Of a stretch of DNA of 45,333 nucleotides, positions 17,036 to 26,134 are shown one piece after another. The position numbers were made by a program, and so were the translations under genes. Below the pieces are notes generated by a model that did not search any database, was not told the DNA's origin, and was given only the letters and a program-made list of their open reading frames with translations. This stretch comes from a virus. Location of the stretch: positions 1 to 45,333 of IMG/VR virus record IMGVR_UViG_3300047494_000194. One strand, given 5' to 3'. Position 1 is the first letter of the stretch, and each line of letters opens with the position of its first letter.

Positions 17036-17851
17036 CTAATACCGGCAGCTGCGGCCCGCACCGCGATGCCGGCCGCTGAACCCCTTGCGCGACACGTTGA
17101 CACGCTGCTTCATGCTCACTTCCACGTTGAAGATCAGCGTTGCATCCTTCTCGGCCGCATCGATGAACGTGGCGGCGTCCATATCGCCGCGCGGTGCTGC
17201 AAACTCCGCCGCAATATAGTTCGCCAGCGCGTTCTTCGCCCGCATGATCGGCACCGGCTGCTGGTACCAGGGAACGTCCCCCATGGTCACCGGATCCGGC
17301 AGATAGCTCGCGTACCAGATCTCCAGATCCATCTGGTTCGTCGATCCCGGCATATACAGCCCGTCGTCACTCCAGTTCCACTCGCTGTTGAACGGACGCT
17401 TTCGCCCCTGCTGCAGCCGGCCATCCACGGCCATTGCCATCGGCAGGAACGGCCGGTTGGAACCCGCTACCCGCTCCCGCACTTCGAGCGGCAGGATGAA
17501 GTCCTGCGGCAGCACCAGGTACTGCGGCGGGTAGAAGTAGCTCTGCCCGTCGTAGAAGAACGTCCAGTTCAGCAGTGTCTCACTCGACGGATCCAGGTTT
17601 CCCACCACCGGAAACCCAGTCAGGATGCAGCGCTTACGAAACCGCCGCATTCCCGTGTTCGCCAGGAAGCCCTGCAGCGCCCGCCAGCCAGCCCACGCCA
17701 TCTCCTGCGTGAACGGCTGGTTATCCGTCAGCACCTCGCCGCCCAGGCTCACGATCGCATCGTTGATGCGCACGCGCGTCAGGTTCAGGACGCTTTCGAA
17801 GGTGTCGTACGGAGGGGCTGGCCCTACCGGGGATGCCGGCCCGATCGCCAC
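17036..17851 (-). CDS. head-tail adaptor-like protein
   Basis: 271 aa. The N-terminal part (ESVLNLTRVRINDAIVSLGGEVLTDNQPFTQEMAWAGWRALQGFLANTG) and the middle (YLVLPQDFILPLEVRER) follow the pattern of adaptor or tail-tube-A-like proteins of short-tailed phages, which sit between portal and nozzle. The C-terminus is Arg-rich. Its stop abuts the next gene region and its start follows the previous stop with no gap. The call rests on pattern and position. Confidence 0.6.
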   Translation of the reverse strand: MAIGPASPVGPAPPYDTFESVLNLTRVRINDAIVSLGGEVLTDNQPFTQEMAWAGWRALQGFLANTGMRRFRKRCILTGFPVVGNLDPSSETLLNWTFFYDGQSYFYPPQYLVLPQDFILPLEVRERVAGSNRPFLPMAMAVDGRLQQGRKRPFNSEWNWSDDGLYMPGSTNQMDLEIWYASYLPDPVTMGDVPWYQQPVPIMRAKNALANYIAAEFAAPRGDMDAATFIDAAEKDATLIFNVEVSMKQRVNVSRKGFSGRHRGAGRSCRY

Positions 17852-18652
17852 CTATTTCTTGCCCTTCGGCTTCGCCACGCCCGCGGAACCGGCTTCGAGC
17901 ATCGCCTCCTGCTCCGCGACATACTCCTGGTACTTCTCGGGGTTGATGATGTGGCCGCCCTCGCACATCGCCACGTCGGCATCGCTCATCCGGCCGCACA
18001 TCTTGCATTTGACCTGGCCGCTTGGTGTCGAGTCCGTCATCCACTTCTCGCTCATCAGGTTCAGCACCCACGCGGCCACGTAGTGCACCTTGGGCGTCAC
18101 CACCTGGCGGAAAAGCTTCTGGTCCGTGGCGAAGATCGAGCGGATCTCCGCCACGATCTCGCTGCAGCGATCGCGCAACGCCCGGTTCGCGTCGGCCAGC
18201 TCCTTCGCAGTCGGCGTCTCGCCCTCGGCCAGGAACACTCCGTAATGCCGCAGCGAATACGCCGGATTCCGCCCGCGGCCCTCGCCCACGATCTCCAGCG
18301 CGAACTGGCGGCCGTCGTCCATCAGCCGGTCCATCTCGGCCTCGCTCTTCACAATCAGCTCATCCATGATCGCGTCGATCGGCCGCGTCATCTCGACGTA
18401 GGGCTTGTATTCGATGCCCTGGTCCAGGCATTCTTTCTCGGTTGGACACGGCGGAATAAAGAACGTTCCCGTCGAGCCGGTAGGCACAATGTGAGCCCAG
18501 GGCCCCACGTTGAAAATCCGATACTTCTTCGAGTCCTTCAGCGTCTGAATCAGGCCCAGCATGTCTGGCACGCGCCGCTTGTTCGGGATGCTTAGCTTCG
18601 CCCTGCGCGCCTCTGCAGCCTGCTGCGCCGTTACCGATCCGTTATATGGCAT
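17852..18652 (-). CDS. uncharacterised virion-cluster protein with zinc-knuckle-like C-terminus
   Basis: 266 aa with ribosome site GAGGGA. The first half has mixed helices and strands (RRVPDMLGLIQTLKDSKKYRIFNVGPW). Charged helices lie at ~95-190. Near the end CKMCGRMSDADVAMC (~216-230) plus His234 could bind zinc. It lies between the capsid-side gene at 19365 and the adaptor. I do not recognise it. Confidence 0.65.
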   Translation of the reverse strand: MPYNGSVTAQQAAEARRAKLSIPNKRRVPDMLGLIQTLKDSKKYRIFNVGPWAHIVPTGSTGTFFIPPCPTEKECLDQGIEYKPYVEMTRPIDAIMDELIVKSEAEMDRLMDDGRQFALEIVGEGRGRNPAYSLRHYGVFLAEGETPTAKELADANRALRDRCSEIVAEIRSIFATDQKLFRQVVTPKVHYVAAWVLNLMSEKWMTDSTPSGQVKCKMCGRMSDADVAMCEGGHIINPEKYQEYVAEQEAMLEAGSAGVAKPKGKK

Positions 18653-18690
18653 TCAATTCCCTCTCTCAAAAACCTTGACATTCTTCAAAC

Positions 18691-19365
18691 CTAGCGAGAC
18701 ACGATCTCGATCTTGCCCTTCGGCCTTCCGCTGTCCAACACGCTGAAGCCGCTCGTAGGCAGCCCCAGCTCGTTCGCCGACTTCATCAGCGGCGCCGACT
18801 TCGTCTTCTTCACCATCCCGCCGATGTTCGCCGCCCGAATGCCGGCGACGGGCAGGAGCTCTTTCGCCTGGTCGTAGCGTTGTGCATTGTCCCAGGCATC
18901 CTCCTTCGCCATCGAGTCGAGCATGGCGCGCTGGTTATCGCGCACATCGTTCAACTCGGCCTTCTTCAGCAACCCGATCAGCTGGTCGATGTTTTCGTTC
19001 ACCGGGTCGCAGCCATCGAACGTGTGGCACCAGTTGTAGGCGCCCTGGTCCGGATACGGCCCCGTCAGCACCAGTCCCGTGTACGGATCCCGGTACGTCT
19101 GCTCGTACTGCTCCGGGGTCATCTTCGTGTGCGCATAGGCGCTGATCCACTTCTCAACGACCCACTTGTTGCCCAGGCCGCGATACATCGGGCGCGATTT
19201 GTAGCCCACAAAGCCATCCGCGAATGCCCCGCCCACCAGCTTGCGCACGCTCGGCGCAAACACGATCCGGAAGATCGGCTTGCCGTAAGGGTTGAGGCCA
19301 AAACGCGCCATATCGCGCGGAAAATGCTGCGGCTCGGGAACAACTGCGTCGGCTACGGATATCAC
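18691..19365 (-). CDS. uncharacterised protein downstream of major capsid
   Basis: 224 aa from GTG 19365, chosen because GAGG lies eight bases upstream. Starts further out (GTG 19455, ATG 19443) have no ribosome site. The central region is rich in aromatic and polar residues (MARFGLNPYGKPIFRIVFAPS, YRDPYTGLVLTGPYP), followed by Lys-rich helices. Genes just after the capsid in such phages often encode minor head proteins, but no family is recognised. Confidence 0.6.
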   Translation of the reverse strand: MISVADAVVPEPQHFPRDMARFGLNPYGKPIFRIVFAPSVRKLVGGAFADGFVGYKSRPMYRGLGNKWVVEKWISAYAHTKMTPEQYEQTYRDPYTGLVLTGPYPDQGAYNWCHTFDGCDPVNENIDQLIGLLKKAELNDVRDNQRAMLDSMAKEDAWDNAQRYDQAKELLPVAGIRAANIGGMVKKTKSAPLMKSANELGLPTSGFSVLDSGRPKGKIEIVSR

Positions 19366-19461
19366 GGGAATTGCCTCAGAGGAATAAAGTTGGGGAACCA
19401 GCAATGCCGCCCCGGAGACTCCGCGCGAAACCACGCGAAGCATCCAGGACGGCACGAAGTG

Positions 19462-20733
19462 CTAGTGGCCGAAGAGGCCCTTGGGAATGGTGATGCCGCT
19501 CAGGAAGGCGTTCTGCCGCGGCTGGTTGAAGACCGCGTTGCCCTCCCACACGATGTAGAACACCAGGCCGGAAGCGAGACCGCCCGACTGGCCGTAGATC
19601 GGGAACAGCGTCTGGCCGGCCACGTCGTAGAAGTCGACGGGCTTGGTCTCGACGCGTTCGCAATTCTCCAGCTTCAGGAAGTCGATGTAGCCAGGCAGCG
19701 CACGAGGATTCACGAGCATGTCGCGTCCCGCGATCTGCGTCGCCGCCTTCTTTTTCAGCATGTCGACGGACTGGTCGCCCTTCAGGTTGGCCATGTCGAT
19801 GTGCTGCACAAGAAGTGCATTCTGCTCCCACGCGTCGCGCTCCGAGACGTTGCAGTGCGCGATGATCTCGCCCTCCGTCGACTCATCGCCAAGCGAGAGC
19901 TCGTTCAGCGACTGGATCGCACGCACCACCTGCGGCGTCAGCGCGCCGTTCACCGGGATGGTCGGCGTGATGTACTTGCCGGGCCACGCCGAGCGCTGGA
20001 TCGAATACCAGTTCCCCGTATTCGTGCCAACCTGCGCGTAACGCAGGCCATACAGCCCAGTGTTCGACTGCGCGGACGCACCCGAAACAAACAGGCCCTG
20101 GCCCGCCGAGATCGCGCCGGCAGCAAGCGGGGTCTGGAACCAGACGGTGTTCGCCAGGATGTCCGAGGACTCGCAGTTCACGGTTACAACGAAAGTCCCG
20201 CCTACCGCGGTCCAGATGTCGTAATCCGTGCCGTCCAGGAAGAAGTTGGCGTTGTTGACCACGACGCCGACGATCTGGCCGCCCTGCGTCACCGTCGAAA
20301 CGATCGTGTCGACCTGGTTCGAAGCATTGCCCTGCAGGTTGATGTCCATGAAGTCCGCGAACTTCTTGGGCGCAATCGAACGGGTCAAGGTGGCGAAGTT
20401 CTCGATCGCCTTCTCGTCCGAATCGGTTGCATACTCCGCCTGCTTGGTGTAGCTCCACGCCGAGATGTAGCAGACCGTGGTCAACAGACCAGGAACCTGG
20501 GTAGGTCCGGAGCCGATGCCCATGTCCGCGCCATCCATGTTGCCGACGCTGTGCTTGCCGCCGGACGAAGGCATCGTCGGCAGCCGGGTCGGACGGTCGG
20601 AGACCGCCTTCACCTTGGTGTTTTTCTCGAAGCGCTTCCACAGCTTGGAGCTGCTCAGCGCAAGGTTTTCCAGCTCGGGACGCACCCGCTCCTGCTCGGA
20701 GGCCAGTGCGGCCGCTGCATTTGCAATAGACAT
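19462..20733 (-). CDS. major capsid protein (HK97-fold-like)
   Basis: 423 aa with an AAGGA ribosome site. A helical N-terminus (~1-45) leads into a beta-rich body; the segment KKFADFMDINLQGNASNQVD and the C-terminal ...PVDFYDVAGQTLFPIYGQSGGLASG...IVWEGNAVFNQPRQ fit capsid proteins. Length, position after a scaffold-like gene and before adaptor genes, and a stable stem-loop upstream support the call. No protease-like prodomain is seen. Confidence 0.75.
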   Translation of the reverse strand: MSIANAAAALASEQERVRPELENLALSSSKLWKRFEKNTKVKAVSDRPTRLPTMPSSGGKHSVGNMDGADMGIGSGPTQVPGLLTTVCYISAWSYTKQAEYATDSDEKAIENFATLTRSIAPKKFADFMDINLQGNASNQVDTIVSTVTQGGQIVGVVVNNANFFLDGTDYDIWTAVGGTFVVTVNCESSDILANTVWFQTPLAAGAISAGQGLFVSGASAQSNTGLYGLRYAQVGTNTGNWYSIQRSAWPGKYITPTIPVNGALTPQVVRAIQSLNELSLGDESTEGEIIAHCNVSERDAWEQNALLVQHIDMANLKGDQSVDMLKKKAATQIAGRDMLVNPRALPGYIDFLKLENCERVETKPVDFYDVAGQTLFPIYGQSGGLASGLVFYIVWEGNAVFNQPRQNAFLSGITIPKGLFGH

Positions 20734-20940
20734 AGAAATCCTTTATCTACAAAAGGGGATTTCGCCGTCGCGCCCTTTGGGTTAGCCGGGGCTCTGCTAT
20801 CGTTGGTGCGAACTCTGCGGTGGTGCAGTACTGCGTCGGATTTCCGCCAAAACCAGGTGTTGTATGGGTGTCGCATCCCAGGGTCTTCGCCGTCCGTTGT
20901 TACATGTGTTACGCGGCGGGGCCGAAGCCCCGCCCGCTTC
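20734..20940 (-). other. 207-bp leader of the capsid gene
   Basis: No gene is visible. It contains a very stable stem-loop at its upstream end (20915-20934) and the AAGGA ribosome site at its downstream end. I find no convincing -35/-10 pair. It probably serves to adjust capsid mRNA level. Confidence 0.4.
20915..20934 (-). other. 8-bp stem with cUUCGg tetraloop
   Basis: The minus strand reads GGCGGGGC-UUCG-GCCCCGCC, a perfect 8-bp GC stem closed by the extra-stable UUCG loop. It begins just after the stop of the 85-aa gene. No U tract follows, so it is more likely an RNA-processing or stability element, or a leaky terminator, than a full terminator. Confidence 0.7.
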
Positions 20941-21198
20941 CTAGAACTGCCTGCTGATCTCCAGCAGCTCCAGCAGCTCTTCAAATTCGGGATGCTTCTC
21001 CAGGAGATACAGCGCACGCTGCGCACGGCTGAACTCACGCTCGCTGCGGCGAATAGTGTGCTGCAGGCGGTAGCCCAGCGGCGCCTGTTTCGTGGCCGTG
21101 CCCTGATCGGTACACGCTTCCGTCGTATACGGAGAAGGTGCAGCGCTGCCAATTCCCTTCTCTGCCTGCTGTTTCAACACAACGTCATCCTGATACAT
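20941..21198 (-). CDS. small helical protein between scaffold and capsid
   Basis: 85 aa, ATG with GGGAG upstream. The C-terminal half is a charged helix (REFSRAQRALYLLEKHPEFEELLELLE). Small helical genes at this position can be scaffold accessories or capsid cement. No family recognised. Confidence 0.6.
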   Translation of the reverse strand: MYQDDVVLKQQAEKGIGSAAPSPYTTEACTDQGTATKQAPLGYRLQHTIRRSEREFSRAQRALYLLEKHPEFEELLELLEISRQF

Positions 21199-21241
21199 GC
21201 ATCTCCCTCAACTCCGGCGAAGGTCGCCACCCCGATAAACC

Positions 21242-22687
21242 CTATTTCCAGGAAACTTTGGTGTTTCTGCCCTTCACATAGGCCTGCTTCTTCAGCAGCA
21301 TCGCGTGCGTCGTCCGATTCAGATCCACCGTCAGGCCCTGCGTACTCGGGTGCCCGGCAATCCACTCCACCCCGTCGCCGCCGCCAGCCTGCGCGCCGGC
21401 TGTCTTGACCGCCGCACCCTTCACTGCGGCGGATTTCACCGCCGCCTTCGGCCGCTCCGCGACGACGTCGTCGACCGCCCGCCGCACCGCGCCCGGAATC
21501 AGCTTCTTTCGCTCCGACTCCAGCCGCTGGAGAAACGCCTGCTTATTTCCAGCCTTCAGGTACCCGCGCATCGTCTCGCCATAGCCCTTGTTGCCCGCCA
21601 GCCGGATGTCGAGCTCCTCGCCGACCTTCACCAGAACCTTCTTACGATCGGCGTCGTCCAGTTTGTACTTCTTCCCGGCCGCATACTTGTCCGCCTCGGA
21701 GTTCACCGAGCGGATCCCCGGTTCGAGCGCTTCCGTGTTCCAGTTTTGCAGGGTAGCCGTCGTTTTGAGCTGCTCGTTCTGCTGCCGCAGCGTCTCCACC
21801 TCGTCGCCCGGTTTGCCATTCGCGCCGGCCTTGCCTCCGGCCTGCTGCTCCCCGGGCTTTACCTCGGCCGGCTTCTTCGCCGCCAGGCCGCGCAGCGATT
21901 GCGACCAGCCGTAGATTGCCTCGATCGCATCCACCACCTGCGTCTTCGCAGGACCATCCGGAAGCTGCGGCAGGAACGTGGCCAGCACGCGGAACTGCAG
22001 CGGCACCTCGGCCTGGTTCATGTGGTTCAGCACCGTCCCCGCCACGTAGGCGCTGAACCCGTCCGGATTCGTCTGCGCATACTTCGCGAACACTTCCGGT
22101 GCCAGCCGGTCGAACGCCTCGGGCTTCGCGGTGGCCAGCTTCTCCACAAACGCCGGGCTGCCCTCCGTGTACGCCTGGTCCAGCTCGCGGAAGTACCCGC
22201 GCTCCGCCAGCGTGTCGGCGATCGCCTTCTCGACCGGCACCGAAGGATCCTCCGACAGCTGTTTCACCGCCGTCAGCGTCTTCGTCACCTGCTCGATGCC
22301 GCCCTCGGGAAGGCTCTTCTCGATCCCCTGTAGCTTGTGGATGGCCTTGTTGATCGACTTCTGCAGGTGCGGATCGAGCGCCTTGATGCCGTCCTTCACC
22401 GCATTCCAGAGCTTGGTCCCCGAAAGCACCTCGCCGGCAGCTCCTTCGCCCCCAGCTCCGGCCGCGCCGTCGCCGGCGGGCAGGCCTTCGCCGCCGCCAC
22501 CCTCGCCGCCTGTGCCGTCTTCGCTCGCGCCACCCTCGTCGCCGGCGCCGCCGGTATCGCCCAGGTCCGCCTCGTCGCCGGCACCCGTATCCCCGAGGCC
22601 GCCGCCAATGTCGCCGCCACCCTCTTCGCCCACCGCCCACATCGTCTCAATCACGCCGGGTACCGGCACGTCCATCACATCAAGCAT
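21242..22687 (-). CDS. scaffolding-like protein
   Basis: 481 aa. The N-terminus is strongly acidic and Gly-rich (~15-88), the middle is helical (~90-265), and a coiled-coil-like region with QQNEQLKTTATLQ (~288-320) is followed by a Lys/Ala-rich basic tail. This charge split, and the position between portal and capsid, fit a scaffolding protein. It overlaps the 96-aa gene upstream by eight bases. Confidence 0.7.
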   Translation of the reverse strand: MLDVMDVPVPGVIETMWAVGEEGGGDIGGGLGDTGAGDEADLGDTGGAGDEGGASEDGTGGEGGGGEGLPAGDGAAGAGGEGAAGEVLSGTKLWNAVKDGIKALDPHLQKSINKAIHKLQGIEKSLPEGGIEQVTKTLTAVKQLSEDPSVPVEKAIADTLAERGYFRELDQAYTEGSPAFVEKLATAKPEAFDRLAPEVFAKYAQTNPDGFSAYVAGTVLNHMNQAEVPLQFRVLATFLPQLPDGPAKTQVVDAIEAIYGWSQSLRGLAAKKPAEVKPGEQQAGGKAGANGKPGDEVETLRQQNEQLKTTATLQNWNTEALEPGIRSVNSEADKYAAGKKYKLDDADRKKVLVKVGEELDIRLAGNKGYGETMRGYLKAGNKQAFLQRLESERKKLIPGAVRRAVDDVVAERPKAAVKSAAVKGAAVKTAGAQAGGGDGVEWIAGHPSTQGLTVDLNRTTHAMLLKKQAYVKGRNTKVSWK

Positions 22688-22970
22688 TCGTTACTCCTGT
22701 TTTCATCGATGCAAAGGCCTCGGCCACGAGCCTTTCGATATCTTCTTTAGTCGCGTTCGGCGGGATATCCGTGCATACAATAAAGCCGGGATCGCACATC
22801 CGGTATACCCCGAACGTCCAGCAGACCCAGCCGCTATCGATATCTATGCGCGGAAACAATATCTGCCCTTGGAACTCAGCCACTCTCGTCATTGCATCGT
22901 TGTGCTTGCTGACGACTTCTTCCAACGTCATCGCGATACCGGCTACAACCTCACGACAAGTCATAATCAC
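22680..22970 (-). CDS. small uncharacterised protein between portal and scaffold
   Basis: 96 aa from GTG 22968-22970, which overlaps the portal stop as GTGA and has GGGAGG six bases upstream. ATG 22931 is possible but lacks that site. An N-terminal helix (~14-35) is followed by strands with Trp and Cys (GWVCWTFGVYRMC). Function unknown. Confidence 0.6.
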   Translation of the reverse strand: MIMTCREVVAGIAMTLEEVVSKHNDAMTRVAEFQGQILFPRIDIDSGWVCWTFGVYRMCDPGFIVCTDIPPNATKEDIERLVAEAFASMKTGVTNA

Positions 22971-25417
22971 GCCGTACCTCCCGGCCCAGGCGGCGCCGCA
23001 TTCTGCTGCACCTGCCCCGGAGCTTCCGGAGCCGCTTGGATTCCCGCCTGCTTATTCATCGCCGCCTGCCCCGCCGGTCCCTCATCCTTGAAATTGATCG
23101 ACTCGCTCGGAGGCTTCGGCGCCATCGCCGCAGCGGCCGCCGCCTGCGCCAGAAACTGGTCATGCACGCCCTTGTGAAGGCGAACGTTCAGAATGCCCAT
23201 CTGCGAGCGCATCACCTCGTCCGGCGTACCGATGTTCTGCCGGATCCAGCAGTCCTCGCTCGAGAGATACTCCTGGCACTTCGCCGACTCCCACTTGTGG
23301 TAATCGTCGGCCTCCGGCATCAGGCTCGGCAGCTGCGCCGGCGGAGGAGCATACGGCGGTGCCGGCATTCCCTGCCCCAGCGCCGTCAGCGTCTCCTTCG
23401 CGTGCTGCACGTTGTACGCCGCCACCGCGGCCGAGTTGTCCTTTGGTGGTTCCTGCAGCAGGACCTCCAGCTCGCGTGTCTGCTTCTTGTAAGCAATCGC
23501 AGGTGTCAGCACCAGGTTCGGATTCCCGTTCAGCCGCAGGATCTCCTCCCAGTTGTCCGGAGACTCAAACAACGCGGCCCCGATCGGGCTCTTCGCCGCC
23601 ATCGTCACCAGGTTCGTCAGGTTCTGCCTCAGCGCGGCCGTCGACTCCGGGAAACTCGAATCCGCCGCGGGCTTGCACCGGAAGCGCCCCTTCTGCAGCT
23701 TCTCCATGTGCACCGTGACGTTCTTGCCGTCCTTGCCCACCACCGGGATCGACTTCGCGTGATCCGGGTTCTTCGACGCCAGGAGCGCCGCCTTGCCAAA
23801 GATTCCTGCAGCCATCCGCTGCACATTGCTCCACGCCGGCCCCAGCACACCCGTGGCCTGCGTCCGGTCGATCGCCTGCCCCGTCGCCGTCTGGTCGGCC
23901 TTCGACGAGCCCTGCAGGGCGTCCAGCGCGCCGATCACTTCCTTCAGCAGCTGCTTCAGGGCGTCCATCGCCTCAACGAACGACGCCGGCACATCGAATC
24001 CCTCTTCCGTGTAGAACTGGTTCCCGTCCATCGCCTGCAGCGGGTTGCCCTCTTTCACCAGGACAAAGCTGTGCGGCTTCGAGCGCTGGTTCGCAATCGC
24101 GTCAAAGTCCTGCATGCTGCCCTTGAAGTAGGTCACAGGCCAGCCGTTCTCGTAGTTCTCCCGCTCGGCGTTCTTGTAGTCGTTGAAGGTGTCCTGGATC
24201 ACCTTGCCCGGCTCCATCAGTGCGCCGCCGGTAAATCCATCCCGCTCCGTCGGGAAGCCGATGTCGATCGCGTCGTCCATCGCCTCCGCCCAGGCCTCGG
24301 AGTATTCCTTGCCCAGATACTTCAGGTGCGCACCTTCGGGGAACAACTGCCGCAGCTTGTCGCGCAGGGTCGGCTGCTCGCCTTCCTTCTCCGCCGTCGC
24401 CTCCGGAGTCGGATCGTCGGGCATCTGGAGAAACGGCTTGTCGCAGCATCCATCCTCAAACGCCGCCGGCCGCAGCCAGCCGTGCATCTCCGTCACCAGG
24501 TGCGCAAACAGGTCGCCCGTCAGCGCGTAGCCCTTGCGCGCCTGGCGAACCCCCAGCCTGGCGTACCGTTCGTACTCGCTTTCGCCGATCCCCGGCTCAC
24601 CCGCCGTAATCTTCCCGCGGATCCAGCTGTTCGCCGCCTTCGCCACCAGCACGTCCGGATCTTTGAACAGGTAGCAGTACAGCATCTCCTGGAACGAATC
24701 GCACGCGATCGGCACCTTGCTCTCGAGCGTGCCGAAGATCTCGCACGTCTCCATCTGGCGCGGCTCGCCTGCGTCGTTCTCGCCCCACCGCTGCTTGTTG
24801 CGGCTGGTCAGCGTCCAGGATACGACGCGCCCGCTCAGCTCCATCATTCGCGTAATCTGCTGCTGGGTCTGCGGGAAATCGTTGTTCGACTCAAAGAAGT
24901 GCCGATACCCCTCGGCCGTCTCCGCGGCCTCGATATCCTCCGGACTGCCCGGACGGATCGGCTCAAAGTCCACCGGCGGCGGATTCTGCGTCAGCACCGC
25001 ATCGATCACGCGCCGCGCCGTGCGGAAGATGTTGTACGCGCCCATGTACTCCGGGCACTCCATCTCGCGGCCCTCGCCCAGGTCGATGATCGCGCCGGCC
25101 GTGCCGATCTGGTACACCCCCGTCCCATAGTTCGGGTAAAAGTGCTGCACCCCATCGTCGTAAAACCGCAGGCAACGGTCCATCAGGACCTCGATCCGGC
25201 GATCGAACGCGTCCCGCATCCCGAACTTCCGCACCAGCGCCGACAGCGCGTCCTTCAGCTGGTCCGGCAGCTCCCGGTTATTCGTGCCGTACGTCGGCGG
25301 CATCTCCGGATCCGCAATCTCCGCCGGATGGTCCTCCTCGGCAAAGTCCGCGTCGTTGGTCCCGTCCGGCGTCGCGAACTCCTCGCCCGCCGCCATCAGG
25401 TTGAGCAGCTCAGGCAA
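22967..25417 (-). CDS. portal protein
   Basis: 816 aa, a usual size for portals of short-tailed phages. The N-terminus (~50-200) holds conserved helices (LVRKFGMRDAFDRRIEVLMDRCLRFY). The segment KADQTATGQAIDRTQATGVLGPAWSNVQRM (~490-520) is the portal stem/crown type. The C-terminus is Ala/Pro/Gln-rich. Chosen start TTG 25417 overlaps the upstream stop by eight bases; ATG 25396 is an alternative, as neither has a strong ribosome site. The portal ring feeds DNA through the capsid vertex and binds the terminase. Confidence 0.85.
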   Translation of the reverse strand: MPELLNLMAAGEEFATPDGTNDADFAEEDHPAEIADPEMPPTYGTNNRELPDQLKDALSALVRKFGMRDAFDRRIEVLMDRCLRFYDDGVQHFYPNYGTGVYQIGTAGAIIDLGEGREMECPEYMGAYNIFRTARRVIDAVLTQNPPPVDFEPIRPGSPEDIEAAETAEGYRHFFESNNDFPQTQQQITRMMELSGRVVSWTLTSRNKQRWGENDAGEPRQMETCEIFGTLESKVPIACDSFQEMLYCYLFKDPDVLVAKAANSWIRGKITAGEPGIGESEYERYARLGVRQARKGYALTGDLFAHLVTEMHGWLRPAAFEDGCCDKPFLQMPDDPTPEATAEKEGEQPTLRDKLRQLFPEGAHLKYLGKEYSEAWAEAMDDAIDIGFPTERDGFTGGALMEPGKVIQDTFNDYKNAERENYENGWPVTYFKGSMQDFDAIANQRSKPHSFVLVKEGNPLQAMDGNQFYTEEGFDVPASFVEAMDALKQLLKEVIGALDALQGSSKADQTATGQAIDRTQATGVLGPAWSNVQRMAAGIFGKAALLASKNPDHAKSIPVVGKDGKNVTVHMEKLQKGRFRCKPAADSSFPESTAALRQNLTNLVTMAAKSPIGAALFESPDNWEEILRLNGNPNLVLTPAIAYKKQTRELEVLLQEPPKDNSAAVAAYNVQHAKETLTALGQGMPAPPYAPPPAQLPSLMPEADDYHKWESAKCQEYLSSEDCWIRQNIGTPDEVMRSQMGILNVRLHKGVHDQFLAQAAAAAAMAPKPPSESINFKDEGPAGQAAMNKQAGIQAAPEAPGQVQQNAAPPGPGGTA

Positions 25418-25697
25418 AGGAAGCCCGTCCGCTCGAAACCAGCTTGTCCAGACGGTAGTACGTGCCGTGCTTCACCAGGTATTCCCGGCAGCCGACGCGG
25501 GTGTACTTCTCAAAACCTGCGGCCTTGATACCCTTCGGCAACGCGACACGGTCCCATATCCTGGCCATGTGGCGGAACTTCTCCAGCCAGACCTTTGAAC
25601 GTTTAGGCGTCTGAACGTCCTCGGCCTTCTCGCGCCGGGCCGATGGGCGATCGAACGATAGCATTGCCGAAAGCCTGCCAAATAATCCAAGTCTCAT
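25410..25697 (-). CDS. small basic protein before portal
   Basis: 95 aa from ATG 25697 with GGAGGAG five to six bases upstream. It is Arg/Lys-rich. The segment encoded at 25596-25619 (VQTPKRSKV) is built from an 8-bp repeat array found at other loci, so part of this protein may be repeat-derived. Function unknown. Confidence 0.6.
   Translation of the reverse strand: MRLGLFGRLSAMLSFDRPSARREKAEDVQTPKRSKVWLEKFRHMARIWDRVALPKGIKAAGFEKYTRVGCREYLVKHGTYYRLDKLVSSGRASFA
25596..25619 (-). repeat. phased octamer array A (3 units)
   Basis: Minus strand reads GACGTTCA, GACGCCTA, AACGTTCA, three tandem units with exact 8-bp period fitting RRCGYYYA. It lies inside the coding sequence of the 95-aa gene. Same family as arrays at 30415, 31986, 36785 and 37894. 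Confidence 0.7.
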
Positions 25698-25707
25698 TCG
25701 TCTCCTC

Positions 25708-26001
25708 CTAGTTCCGTAAGTGCCGCTCAACCGCCTTCGCGGTCACTTCCAGCTGGTGCACCTGGGCACTCGCGTCCAGGATGGCTTCGAACGCCTTCAT
25801 CAGCAGCTCGCAACAGAATGTCTCGCCCTCACTGCTGATGCCGTCGCAATAGGGGCACAGCAGCACCATGCGTTCGCCCGGCTTGCGTTCGCGCTGCATC
25901 TGCTCCGCAACGATCCGGACCTTATCGCGTCCCGTGACCTCGACGGTGTCGCCAGCGTTCGCGCGCTTCCGCTTCACAGACCGACTTTTCGATTTCGCCA
26001 T
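25708..26001 (-). CDS. small zinc-finger-like protein
   Basis: 97 aa. A Lys/Arg-rich N-terminus (~1-15) suits nucleic-acid contact. CPYC (~49-52) and CC (~63-64) can form one zinc site. The C-terminus is helical. It could be a small regulatory or packaging factor; no family is recognised. Confidence 0.6.
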   Translation of the reverse strand: MAKSKSRSVKRKRANAGDTVEVTGRDKVRIVAEQMQRERKPGERMVLLCPYCDGISSEGETFCCELLMKAFEAILDASAQVHQLEVTAKAVERHLRN

Positions 26002-26131
26002 TCACCAGCTCCCCCGCCAGACGGCATGCCTCTGCCAGGCACCTGCACTCCACCGTTTGTGCTTCATACTCCAGCTCCCACGGCCCATTGAGCGGATCCT
26101 CGGAGTCCAGCGGCGCCAGCCGGTAGCTCAT
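25922..26131 (-). CDS. small protein overlapping zinc-finger gene
   Basis: 69 aa, ATG 26131, overlapping the next gene by 80 bases in another frame. The N-terminal part (WELEYEAQTVECRCLAEACRLAGELVNGE) looks protein-like, but the ribosome site is weak and the overlap is long. It may be real, or the overlap may be a by-product of an insertion or deletion. Confidence 0.45.
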   Translation of the reverse strand: MSYRLAPLDSEDPLNGPWELEYEAQTVECRCLAEACRLAGELVNGEIEKSVCEAEARERWRHRRGHGTR

Positions 26132-26134
26132 AGC

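Noticed and set aside
7521-18680. Similar AAAAACCTNGACATT sequences at 7524 and 18669
   Set aside because: Fourteen of fifteen bases match, and one resembles a -35 box, but it faces away from the genes and only two copies exist; likely chance.
21242-22687. Long overlapping frames on the opposite strand rich in Arg/His/Pro
   Set aside because: These are antisense shadows of GC-rich genes, seen opposite all long late genes; they lack ribosome sites and recognisable domains.
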